Origin: Euonymus europaeus
Taxonomy: Eukaryota > Streptophyta > Magnoliopsida > Celastrales > Celastraceae
DNA: 64,000 bases
Reading direction: 5' to 3'
Assembly (NCBI GenBank): GCA_963580455.1
Contig: OY756972.1
Location: 21,157,001 to 21,221,000 of the forward strand
The position numbers and the translations under genes were made by a program. Below, one piece after another: positions 11,803-23,821 of this stretch (the stretch's first letter is position 1; every line of letters starts with the position of its first letter). The notes beneath the pieces were generated by a model. The model was given only the letters and a program-made list of their open reading frames with translations. It was not told where the DNA came from and ran no database searches.

Positions 11803-14800
11803 TAGAAGTGAACTCTTCCACGAGGAAGCAAAATTTTATTTGATATGCCATGTTTATCTTTGTTTCACCACACTAAAACCTTTTAACCCAATATTCATCT
11901 TTGGGATACCTCCTGCAGGCTTTTTTTTTTCTGGCACTAGATCTTTGGCGTTTTAGAAACTAATTTTTATTCTCGGAATTTTTTTTGTTTTCTTTTGTTC
12001 TTCATAAACTAGTTTTTATTTTTATTTTTGTTAAATACTAAATATTCAGATAAAACCATCCCAGCAACTGATAGATGAAGTAGAGAAAAAACATAAGTCG
12101 ATGCAAGAGCAGATTATTGAAAGTTTGAAGTCATGAAGGTAAACTTTTATATTCCATGTGATGTTTAATGTTTTTAAAAGTGTTTTTCAATACCTTTTAT
12201 GTTCTTTTTTTTATGCTTCCAAAATTTTATATGCTGATTGAAGAGGCAGATATTATTAGTACTTCGGTTACCTTGGCTGATCCGGTTTCAAAAAATTGGA
12301 ACTGAAACCAAATAGTTTTACAAACGCAATCGAAAACTGAAAACTGAGCCAAATTAACCAAAAAACATTATTTCAACTGTGTTTGGTTATTTCGAAAATT
12401 TGAAAGCCCCTATGGCAGCCTATTGATTTGTTAATCATTTAATTGTTTACGATGAACAATTTTTAACAGCGGATTTTAATATGCACAGGGCGCAAGCAAC
12501 GAAAATGTCTTATTATTTTCTCTTATTAATTTTGCCTCAATTTATTAGCAAAGAATGAAAAATACAAGACTGCCAAATAAAAACCCCAGTGACAGTGTAT
12601 CAAAATTCAAAATCTTAGGTCATGACCAAAACAACAATTATTCCTCTCACTGAATATCACTTCTGTATTAGCTGGCGGTTGCTTAATATTTTAGATATCG
12701 CTTTGAATCATACTCGCTCCCCTATGATTGTAGATCTTATGACATATGCATATGTTAGTTTTTACTCCTTACCTTGTTCTGAAGCCTCCTAAATAAGCTT
12801 ATTCTCTATAGTGATACTTATGAGGATTCAGGGGTTAGGGCCCAAAAATAGTGGAGGTCTCTCCTACTAAAGTTTTCTTTTCCAATTTTGTCTCCATTGA
12901 CTTTTCATTTCAAACATTGTCTTTTACGTAAGCTACTTCATTTGTAGCCCTACTACATATCCTGTTATTTATGGTGACTGTTATAATTATGTATTGCTGT
13001 GGAGGTTCACTATAATCACTGTGTGTGTTATTTTCCTCACCTCACTTTTCCTGTTGGCATTGATGGATTGAGGCCACAGGAATCAGGATGCACTTGTGTC
13101 GTACATTTCTCTGCAGAGAGCACTCTGAGGTATCGATCCCCCCTGAACCCCCCAATGTATTTCTTGGTTAGTACTCTCTTATGATGCTGGTTTCATAATC
13201 AAGTTATCTTTAATAGAACTTTGGTAAGATCATTTCAGATAAGTGTTCTAGCTCCATTTTTTAAAATAGAAAAAAAAAATTATGTTAGATGCAGATCATT
13301 CCAATTGGGCCATTGTAAGAGTGACTTTAAGACTAAATAACATAATTTTTCTTGGCATTCAAGAAACGTTACATATTACTTAATTAGTGAACTCTTCCAT
13401 GAGGAAGCAATTTGTTATTTATTTGATATGCCATGCTTATCTTTGTCTCACAACTCTAAAACTTTTATCCCAATATTCATCTTTTAGATACCCTCTGCAG
13501 TGTGTTTCTCTGGCACTTGATCTTTGGTGTCTTAGAAAGTTAATAATGATAAGCTGGAGGAGTGATGTAGATGATAGTTAATATCCTGGAAATACTTTTT
13601 TTATTCTGGAAAATTTTGTTGTCTTTTTTTGTTGTTTATAAATTAATTATTTGTTTTTTGTTAAATACTAAATATTCAGATAAAACCATCCCAGCAACTG
13701 ATGGATGAAGCCAAGAAAAAGCATATGTCAATGTAAGAGCCGATCAATGAAAGTCTAGAAGTCATGAAGGTAAAACCTTAGATTCCATGTGATATGTTTC
13801 TAAATGTGTTTTTAATACCCTCTGTTCTTTTTTGTTATCCTTCCAAATATCGTATGTGGATGGAAGAGGCATATATTATTAGTATTTTGGAAATTTTTTG
13901 CTCATTCAGTTTTAAAAAATTGAAATTCAAACTGTAGAGTTTTGCAAATTACAATCAAACCAAACCATAATAACTGCAAACTGAACCAAATTAACCAAAC
14001 AACATTATTTCAGCTGTGTTAGGTTATTTTGGAAATTTGAACACCCATATGATTTCCTATGGCTTTGTTAATCATTTAATTGTCTACGATGAACAATTTT
14101 TAAAAGCGAATTTTAATATGCACAAGTCACAAGCAACAAAAATATATTCTTAGTTCAGTTTCTCTCTCTTATTAACTCAGTCTCAATTGCTGAACAATGA
14201 AGGAAAAATAGAAGACTGCCCATTCAAAACCCGAGTTACAGTGTATCAAAATTCAAAATCTTAGGTCATGACCAAAAACTACAATTATTCCTTGCATCGA
14301 ATGTCACCTCTAAATTAGCTGGTGGTTGCTTAATATTTTGGACATCGCTTTGAATCATATTCGCATCTGTATTACTATGGTTATAGATCTTATGTCTTAC
14401 GAGATATCGGTATGGTAGTTTTCGAACGAAGCCCTACATATCCCCTTTTTTACTTATGGTGACTGTTATAATTATGTATTGCTGTACAGGTTCACTATAA
14501 TCACTGTGTTTGTCATTTCACTCACTTTTCCCGTTAGCATTGATGGAATACAGAATGCACTTTGGTGATGTACATTTCTTTGTAGAGAGCACTCTGAGGT
14601 ATGGATCCCCCCTCTCTCCCCAATGTCATTCTTGGTTAGCACTCTCTTATGATCCTGGTTTCATAATCAAGTTATCTTTAATAGATCTTCGGTTCTGAGA
14701 TCAATTCAGGTAAGTGTTCTTGCTCCATTTTTGAAACGAGGAAAAATAGAAGCTATATTCATTAGATGCAGATCATTCCAATTGGGCCCTTGTAAGAGTG

Positions 14801-14850
14801 GCTTTAATACTAAATTACATTTTTTTTGGCATTCAAGAAACGTTGCACAG
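11803..14850. repeat. Tandem segmental duplication, unit about 1.5 kb
   Basis: Copy 1 spans about 11,803-13,372 and copy 2 about 13,385-14,850, directly adjacent and head-to-tail. Matched landmarks are GAACTCTTCCACGAGGAAGCA / GAACTCTTCCATGAGGAAGCA (11811, 13388), TAAAACCATCCCAGCAACTG (12051, 13681), GGTTCACTATAATCACTGTG (13004, 14489) and GCAGATCATTCCAATTGGGC (about 13,290 and 14,768). The changing offset shows indels between copies. A short frame after the second landmark (KPSQQLIDEVEKKHKSMQ) could be a decayed coiled-coil exon; in copy 2 it has a stop. I recognise no gene in the unit. Confidence 0.8.
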
Positions 14851-14939
14851 TCTCATAAAGTCAAGCGTACTAAAAGCAAGGAAAACACTTTGGAATTTCT
14901 TTTTGTAAATGAAGTCGTGAGAAGAATTTTGTAAGTGCA

Positions 14940-16560
14940 GGCCCAATGCGTTAGTCGAAGCATTCCCTTTTGGTAAGCTGAATTTGGAATTTTTTGTAAG
15001 CTCAACTAAGTGCTTTTTTATCGAGTCAGCCAATTTTCCATTTCTATGCCCAATATGGCCCATTCTTTAGCCAAGCAGGCCCGTTTGTTAAATCAAATAA
15101 AGCCTATTTCTTAAGCTCAACCTAGCTCATTTCACCCATATAAAAAAAAAACCTAGCTCATTTCACGAGACAAATACGCCCATTTAGCCCTGCCATTCTG
15201 GCCCATTTATTAAGACCAAGTCAGGCCCATTAGATTAGCTATCCAGCCCTATTTAGCAATACTAACCAGGTTCATTAAGCCCAATTAGAGGCTTTTCGTA
15301 AGCCCAACCCGGTCGAATCTTTGAGCTTGACCTGACCCATTTCATACGCCCATGTGGGCATATATAGGCCAATCTCTTAAGCCCAACTAGGCCAAATTTT
15401 TAAACCCAATTTGGCCCATTTGATATGACTACACAGGCCTATTTCATTAGCCTATCAGCCCATTTCTTTAGCCTACAAGGCCCATTTCGATAGCCTACAT
15501 AGCCCAATTAGATTACCCAATCAAGCCCAAACAGGCTCATTTTTCTATCCAAACAGGTCCATTTAGAAAATAGCTGGCCCATTTCGCATTTAAAACAAAA
15601 CCATTTCTTAAGCCCAATAATGCCCATTTTGTTAGTGAACGAGGCCCATTTTTCGTAATTAGGCTTGTTTTAACTTTTAACCCCATTAGCCCATTAAATG
15701 GGCTTACCGAGGCCTGTTTTGGAGTAAAATGAGGCCCGTTAACTAGCCCATTGTAATCCCGCCAATGCCCATGTTTTAGCCCACTAAGACCCATTTGTAA
15801 ACTAAATATGGCCCATTTCACAACTGAAATAAGCCCAACTATGGCCCATTTCGCAATAAAAACAGGCCCATTTATATTCCCTATAATGCCATTTCTCATA
15901 ATGGGGCCCATACGGTTAGCCCATTAGCACATGCAATGGGTCCACCCAGGCCCATTTTGGAGTAAAATCTAGCAAATTTCGCAAGCCCGATTTAGTCCAT
16001 TTCAAATAAAATTAGGCCCATTTTTTAGCCCACTGAGGCCCATTTCTGAAACTAAATATTGGCCGTTTCTCAAGTGAAACAAGCCCGAACGTGCCCCATT
16101 TGCAATGCAATACAAAACAGGCCCATTTCGGAAACCCAATAATACCCATTTTGTTGGTCAATGAGGCCCATTTCTCATAATCAGGCACATGTCATAAGCC
16201 CAAAAGCGCATTCAATTTACGCACCCAGGCCCATTTTGTAGTAAATCAGGCTAATTTCGCTAGACTAATCTGATCCATTTCAAATCCAAATCAGGCCCGT
16301 TTTAAGCCCACTGGGGCCCATTTCTAAAGCTAGATATGGCCCGTTTCTCAAATAAAACAAGAACCATTTCTTAAGCTCAATTACATCCTTTTTTTAGCCA
16401 ACCATACCCATTTCTTATGTCAAATATGTTCCACCCCATTATAGTACGATTTGTAACTGCCCAACCTGGCCTTGTAAGCTCATCAAGGCCCATTCAATTA
16501 GGCGAATGAGGACCATTTCCTAAGCCTAATCATTAGAAAGCCCAATCTGGTAAATTTTGC
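14940..16560. repeat. Degenerate GGCCCATTT array with higher-order structure
   Basis: About 18 exact GGCCCATT words and many one-base variants (AGCCCATT, GGCCCGTT, GACCCATT) recur every 25-35 bp, separated by AAGCCCAA-like or AACTAAATAT-like spacers. Longer blocks repeat: the series TAGCCCACT..GGCCCATTT..AACTAAATATGG..CAAGTGAAACAAG appears near 15,777, 16,027 and 16,305 (spacings about 250 and 280). GGAGTAAAAT recurs at 15,721 and 15,959, with the related GTAGTAAAT at 16,236. The long minus-strand open frame at 15.5-15.9 kb is simply the translated repeat. GGCCCA is the site II / UP1 core known from promoters of ribosomal and cell-growth genes. Confidence 0.85.
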
Positions 16561-17548
16561 AGGTCCAAGGCATCATTAATTCAGAAAATATCCCTAATGG
16601 CATTACATCTTGCCCTAAGCTTAATCATCTTGCACTCAGTAGCTACTTCTTCCCATCACGACAAAATTTGAGAGAAAAAGATTTGCTCAACATGCACGAC
16701 CTGTATGTATCCTACATACAAGTTTTAGGGTAAGCATATTAGTCGCTAACAAAACATTTTCTGGCCAATATCACAAATTCTACGAAATTGGGCTGAACTT
16801 CAAATTACGCCCTAAATCTCGGAATGGGATACCAAGAAGTCTAAACTTTCTTCACTGCCCTTAGACCATAAGCCATCAACCACAATCTACTTGGGCTTGG
16901 CATACTACGGTTAGTCCATCATCTACTTGGGTTTAGGCCTCCCGTTGTCATGACCATACCCACTATGACTAGGCTTGTGGCCTATTTTCTAGGGCATAAA
17001 ACTGATTTTTTTGAACAGTTGGCTTCTAATAACTACAGCTAAAAGGCAGCCGGATGGTCGTAGCCCCCCATATCTTACGATCTCCGCGAAGTTCAATGGG
17101 CTAAACAGACAAATTTTTCCCAGTCGAAGTCAAACCTGCCAGTCAGCACTGGGTTAAGGGCATTGACACATTGACCAGATACAGCCCACCACCATCTTTC
17201 TTGCGCTCGAGCCCTTGCCATTTAGCCCACTAACGCACGCTTCAAACTAACTTATCCAGACCTCAAAAAGCATGGATAATAAAAACATATAAGAAACAAA
17301 AACCGACGGAAGGCAATAAAAAATTAAAAAGAGGTCTATATCCATGCCTACAAACTGGCAACTAAACAAATTTGCATCAACTCCAGGTAGCAGCACCATC
17401 GCAGCAAAAGAAAGAACGATTACATCCCTGCCTCCTGCCAATCATTTAACTGTCGACGTTGATTTTCCCTGGAAAAGTAAATATAGTGATCCACGGTTCC
17501 ATACAAAAAAAGGTTCCAAGAAAATAAAATCACAAAAGAAAAACCTTG

Positions 17549-20500
17549 ATTAGCTTTCAGAAGTCACCGACGCAGCTTCATTTCGAAATTTTGAAGGTTC
17601 CACAAAGGGATAGGAATCGAATAAAATTAAATCTGGGAAGACAGCGCCACTGATGGTAATCTGAAATCACGTTGAAATTTAACACCAAAAGAATACCAAA
17701 TGAATGTCGATGATTTGAGCAAATGCAGAAAAGAACTTACAATACCACAATACCTTTGAATGCATCATTGCTACTTCACAGAGCTCCAATAAGAGCAGCA
17801 ATTGGCCAATATCATTATGTGACGAGAAGTGCACGAGTAAAGTGACCCCACACACCTAGCTTCCTCAAACCCTTAATAAGTAGAAAACAAGGTAATCTAA
17901 TAACTAAAAATAGAAAAAGAGGACTACATATATTCCTGGAAAACTTACAACAAGTTGCTAGGATCAGCCGTATCAGTCTTTGGTATGATGATACCATTGC
18001 TTCAGGATCAGCTCTACAATTTTCTCACGTGAAGCAAACTTCATCTGGTATGGTGATACCATTGCTTGAAGATCAGCTCTGTTGGACCTAACAAGAAATA
18101 ATCAATTTGCTTAAATAAATTGAAAAAATCATACTAGATACAAATTTGCCAGTGTTATGTGCTTTTATGAGTGATTTGTTAAAGAGAATTCTCATTTGTA
18201 ATTTGGAGACACAATACAGCCCCTCTTGTGTAGCCTAGGTCCTACAAACCCTACAATTCTTGAGTGAAGCAAACTTCGTCCTCGCATTCATTACAAAGTA
18301 TTAATATCATAAAATTTCAAAAAGCAAGGAAAACTCGCATAGCAAGGAAAATCAATAACCAGCAGATACATAAGATTTTGAACCAGACACAATGGTTAAT
18401 CTCATTACCAAATATGTTTAAAAAAATTCAAAATATCTCAACCAAATAATACTAACTTTATTTCAGAGCATATGGCATTTTAACATAAGAGGCATCAGCC
18501 AAAAATGCATAGGGACCAATATACCTTGAAAACAAAGAAATTTTCCCATCCCTGGTTATATAGAAAATTAGAAATCCAGTAGGACGGAGCATAATTTTCA
18601 TTTGGCCAAACGAGTTGATGGAAATACAGATCTACTGAAACCTTGGGGAGCAGCCAATACATTAAAGCAGAGTTATCAAGGACTCGATGCACAGACTTTC
18701 AGAACCTGGAAAGTAAATAGTAATTGGATAACTAAATAATTATGATTTTTAAATTCATAAATAATAACTTAATTCAAGTACATCAACCAACCTATGCAGC
18801 ATCACAAATCAATAACAAAAAAAAACCCGCCTGAAACAGTTTCCCACGTCACCTAAAGTCCTATTTTCCACGGCCAAGCAAGTAGCATTCTTTGGAAAAT
18901 GAACAAATATCACTTAGTCAGTCTAAATCTGAAGATAAGTCTATACATAATCACAGATATGGATTAACTGCTATGAGCATGATACCAAATTGATATATAC
19001 TGAGAAACGAAATGAGTGTAGAAGTGTGTGTGCACACAAGTACATAAAATTAAAAACTGAACAAATAACATGGCAGCATGGCTAAGCAACTCACATACAA
19101 ATATACAATCACATTCAAAGGGAACATGTAAAAATGATCCATCATTTACCGAATCAGAGGTAAAAATATTCCATCATAACCAACAAATGCTCATCAACAG
19201 GATCCCAAATGAGTTGTCATTTTTGAAAAGAGCCTTTTGAGCAAGGGCAACAATTTCAAGCAAGCAATCTAAATAAAATGGTGTCTCTTTTGAAAAGGGC
19301 AACAATAATTCACTCTCTAATAGACCGATAATGCAATTTTGTGCTGATTTGAACAAAAAATTTGATATACAACAAGTGGCATGAGGTGATAATACAAGAT
19401 CATGAAAATGTAGGTGGTGCAATTATAAACCATTTGCACTTTTACAATGATATGGAACAACAATAAAAAACAATCTCAAAACCTAGCCACTAATGCAAAG
19501 GTGATAAATTATACATCAGATAGATAAATATGATTTTTATTCAATATATTATTTGAACTAAACAATATATGTGACAGAGAAAAATAGAAGCCCTCCATTA
19601 CGTAATCAAACTTTTCATGATAAAAACAATTCAGTTATAACAAGATGCACTATTAAATAATTTAAAAAATTCAAAGAATCTGGACATTATAAAATGAATA
19701 TCATTGTTTAGAAAAAATTATCAAATTTATACTAATTTAAAATCATTAGCAACAGAGACTACATACTATGCATCACTTCTGAAGAGTTCATAAGTTGCCA
19801 TCTGCTCCAATAATGAATCATTGGTTTAACTGAATAATTAAATCAAATAGATAGACCTACAGAAATCTGCAACGGAAAGAAGATTAGCTCTTATTTAGTT
19901 GTTTATTCTATAAAACTGTAATTTAATCTACCTCCACACAAAACTCATGCGACTGTAAACTAAGCATGGAATTGCCTGCATGAACTTACAAGAGATTTTC
20001 TCAAATGAAATAATTTTTGCAATAAAAGTCAAGTGTCTTGAAACTTACGAGCTTTGAAAGCAACAGAACAATTTTGAAGGTAAAGAAAAATCTTCTTTCC
20101 AGTTATTAAAGTAATCCATTGCATCTTATTTGAATGCAATGATTTCATAGGTCGTTATGATCAATTATAATAACAATAAATAGCCAAAAACACAGGCCTC
20201 ACGAACGTAAATGCTCTAGGAGTCGTTTTGTTTGGATCTATAACACAAAATACTCAGTTTAGTTATTCTAGTTCGATAATTATTCTCAATAACTTTGTAG
20301 AGGAAAAAAAAAGCTATATACGCCAAATGCTAGATCTGTAACCATGAAGAGAGAACGCACCTTCAAAATTTTATGGAGAAGAAGGCGCATATCTAAAAGA
20401 TTGATCTGAATCCCGTTTCTTATCGTTATTTCCTTCACTCTCTCTTTGCCCTCCTATAACGCTTTTGTCAAAAAGAAATTTTAATTTAAGCGAAAAACAA

Positions 20501-21050
20501 AACAGTGCAGAAAATAACTAATTAAAATTCACGAACAAATCCACAAGAACTTACAATCCAAACAGAAAGCACATGAAATCATATGAAAAATCGATGGTAA
20601 ATTTAGGCAAAAAATAGAAATCTGTAACCATATCAAAAATTTCGGCAAAAAATAGAAATCTGTAACCATATCAAACGTACTGACGGAAACATCTATACAG
20701 TGAAATCACGCGGTGGCGGAAACAACAGCGAATTCAAGCGGTGGCGGAAACAACAGTGAAATCACCGAAGGTAATAACCTTGCCGAAAATCCCACCAAAA
20801 GCAGAGAGGCAACTCACCAGTAATCACGCCTGAAAAGCAATTTTCCGGTCAGGATGTTGACGTCAATTTCATGACCTTGGTTTCACCGACCACGATCTTG
20901 TTGCGGACATCGGAACTCTACTTGTTCTTGAAACCGCTCTAGGTCGGGTCCGATTTGGGAATAGGCAAATGAGGCGGTGGAAGTAGGAAAAGTGAGTTGA
21001 ACGAATCTTCTCGAGTAAGCTAAAGCCGGAATTGTCTGATTTAAAATACA
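17549..21050 (-). other. Candidate spliced minus-strand transcription unit, coding status doubtful
   Basis: Several segments on the minus strand are bounded by plausible splice sites. About 21,050-20,818 is UTR-like and ends CTG|GTGAGT. The segment 20,453-20,361 is open (GKERVKEITIRNGIQINLLD and on) and ends AAG|GTGCGT. One near 20,090-20,050 ends CTC|GTAAGT. One near 18,086-17,950 starts after TTGTTAG. One near 17,868-17,750 is open (VHFSSHNDIGQLLLLLELCE). The last, 17,660-17,550, is open (ITISGAVFPDLILFDSYPF and on) and ends SVTSES-stop. I could not join them into one continuous frame and recognise no family. A 35-bp duplication (17,981-18,014 and 18,046-18,080) lies in one exon and shifts its frame. 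It may be a lncRNA, a decayed gene or a gene I cannot place. Confidence 0.3.
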
Positions 21051-21685
21051 AATTTGCCCTTTAATTGTCTAGTCAACTATTTATTTTTAATTTTTTTTAG
21101 GTCCGTGAAGATTGGGAAAAGACGGTTTAGTACTATACATTATTAATTTAAAAATAATTTGCAAATTTCGCCTTACGGAATTAAAATAAAATAAAATATT
21201 TACACTTTAATAAATTTGATAAAACTGACAATTTATATATTTTTAAACAAAAATCATGACAAAGTCAATAATAATTCTAATCTGTCGCATATAATTCAGA
21301 TTATTTTTATTTTAAATAAAAAATATATTATTGAATTTGTGAATAAATCAAAATAGAAACATTATTTTCAAAATTAAAAAATTTATATATATCAAACCCT
21401 AATAAGCTATATCAGGCTCTGCCGCACTAATTCAGTAACTGCAACTTTTATGAGAAAAAATCAACATCAAAAGCAAGAAAAACTAAACCAGAATCATTCA
21501 AGAATGTATCGTAGAAGATATTAAAAAAAACAAAAAAATATATATCTCAAACCCTGGTCTACGGGAAACAAACATATAATACAAAGAAATACAAAGACAA
21601 GCTCGAGCTCACGGTAGCAAACCTTCACGTAATTTACATTCTTATATAAAGTAGTTAATTTGAACCGAAACTCTTTCTATATCTT
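21051..21685. other. AT-rich spacer
   Basis: AT-rich DNA between the doubtful minus-strand unit and the 3' exon of the small membrane protein gene. I see no gene in it. The last part is probably the 3'UTR of the neighbouring minus-strand gene. Confidence 0.4.
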
Positions 21686-23821
21686 CTAGTAAGGCCACAA
21701 ACTTGCCCCGCCAGACTTCTTTACAAGGATGTGATTGAATTCAGGTCTTGATGTCTGCAAACCAACCATACAATTAGATGAGTAGGTGCAATAACAAAAT
21801 TTATACAAGAGAAACAAAAAAAATGTCCATGGATAATTTGCTCAAAACGGGTCTGTCGGTCAAAAGTTAAATGGAGACTATAATTACACTTCAATGGAGA
21901 TGGATGCAATCAGATATGATGATTTTTAGTGAAGAGAGCTTAGGCAGGATAAAGAAAATAATTCTTAGAAGCTCTGATCACATATTACAATGAGAAGAAA
22001 GAATAACATGAAATTTATCAAATTCTCATCTGCATTTCAAATCGTGGATGACCTAGTTGAATCGTGTTTACAATTTGAAGTATTGCACTTTTCTGCACAT
22101 GACAAGGTAATGTGCTTTTATGTGTGGGAGCAATGGAAGCCCGTACCATGTTAACATTTCCAAAAACCAGGTAAAATCAAGGATAAAGTTCACAACAATA
22201 TCTAGCAATGCTTTAATCCACTAGCTAAGATTAACACATCAACAACTATGAGTGGTTAAAACAATCGACAGTTTAACAAATGGCCAGTAAAATCGGCTGT
22301 GCATTCACTCTAACTAATTAGCTTTCTCAAAATTCTACTCCAATTCTTTTCCTAATAAGATGGTGAAGGAATTAGATGCATTGAAAATGAAAGATTGTAC
22401 GAGGAAATTAAAAGAAAACGCAAGTCAAAGAGAGGGAAAAAATAGAAAGAAAGAAGAGGAAGGCAAGATAAAGATTTTCATCATGTGCAAATAAGAAATG
22501 GTAACTAAGTCCAGTGTCAACATTTAATCAAGCTGGATTGGATTAGTTTTTTGCATCACCAGAAAACAGAACAAGTTAGTCCTCAACTTAATTTCTACTT
22601 TCAAACAAGACCTAAACCTAAACCTAATTTGCACCTTCCCGGGCATTTTTCTTTAAAACCAATTATAGTGCCATCTAGAACATGTTTAAATAAAATGAAA
22701 GACAACTACTTTGCAAGATGACAGAGGTTGCCCCGCTAAAATATCTCCATAATATATATCTTTCAATTGGTCTTTTAAACATTGCCTGCATTTTATATGT
22801 TGCTAACTTGCTATACATCCAAATGATTATTTCACACTCCACTTTCGTGGTCGATTACACCACACTGCTCTCCACAGCAAGCATGTATCAAGTTTGTCTT
22901 AAAAACTAAAATCTGGCACATATTTTGAGGAAAATCTTTAACAATGTGCATCATTGAGAGAAATCATAACAAGTAATGATATGATTCCATGATAATGCTA
23001 GTTTCCAAATCCTACTAGCAACTTATTCATGACCATAAAGACAGAAACTAACAATATAAGCTTTTGATCCTAAATATCCATAGATTTTACTGTAAAATTC
23101 CATCACCTCAAGATTATTTAAATTCTCCACTCATCACTTCACATTCATAAAAATTGTTTCATTAATTTAATCTTTCTGTAGATTTTTCTAAAAAAATTCT
23201 CCCTTCTTAAAACTTCTTCTTTTGAGCTACATAAAGACTACGATAAGAGCCCAGATTTTGTAATTTTAAACTAAAAACTCCTTAAGCAATTATCACCATT
23301 CAGGTACATTTATGTACCTAGATTGCTAATCAGTCATCTATCTTCCTCCATATTATCTTAAAATTGTAGGTAGGTGAGTGTGTTTATTAGTGATCAATTA
23401 AAAACTAATAGAAACACTTATGGATGAATACTTCAGACACTTTTAATTACAGTCATAATCTCAACACTCGACCTAATACGAATTTCTATACTCGAAATGT
23501 GATTCATACAAACTGTTTAACCCAACATGTGTGTCAATACACAAACAAGCCATGCCAAACACACATAACTTCAACAGATATATAGCTACAACGCTAACGA
23601 CAAAAGCAGCAGAAAAGAAGTAGCGTTATATACAGAGAAAGAAAACTGACGAGATCTTTGAAGATGATGAAAGCAACGACGAAAAAAAGAACGTAGAGGA
23701 TTTCGAACTCGGCGAATCTCACGAAGTCAAAGACTGCATTCACGACCTGAGTCAGCGTCGACTCATCAGCTTTTCTCTTGTTCCCTCTGATTCCCCCACT
23801 CGCTCCGGTTCTTCTTGCCAT
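21686..23821 (-). CDS. Small conserved plant single-pass membrane protein (79 aa)
   Basis: Two exons are read: 23,651-23,821 (57 codons) and 21,686-21,754 (22 codons plus stop), joined in phase 0 across a 1.9-kb intron with CTC|GTCAGT and TTTGCAG sites. The N-terminus is basic and glycine-rich (MARRTGASGGIRGNKRK), followed by ADESTLTQVVNAVFDFVRFA and a strong hydrophobic helix FEILYVLFFVVAFIIF at about residues 38-53. The short tail has TSRPEFNHILVKKSGG and ends WPY. I remember this architecture from uncharacterised transmembrane proteins conserved across flowering plants but know no function. Reading straight through the donor adds an artificial hydrophobic tail, so the two-exon model is preferred. 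A stretch upstream (23.82-23.9 kb) looks like promoter/5'UTR. Confidence 0.82.

Noticed and set aside
15537..15911. 124-codon open frame on the minus strand
   Set aside because: It is the translated GGCCCATTT repeat array (repeating NGP, KWA and MGL words) with no domain and no start context.
8721..16560. CRISPR array
   Set aside because: The regular repeats here are plant minisatellites with variable spacing and no conserved spacer length; a CRISPR is not expected in a plant nuclear window.
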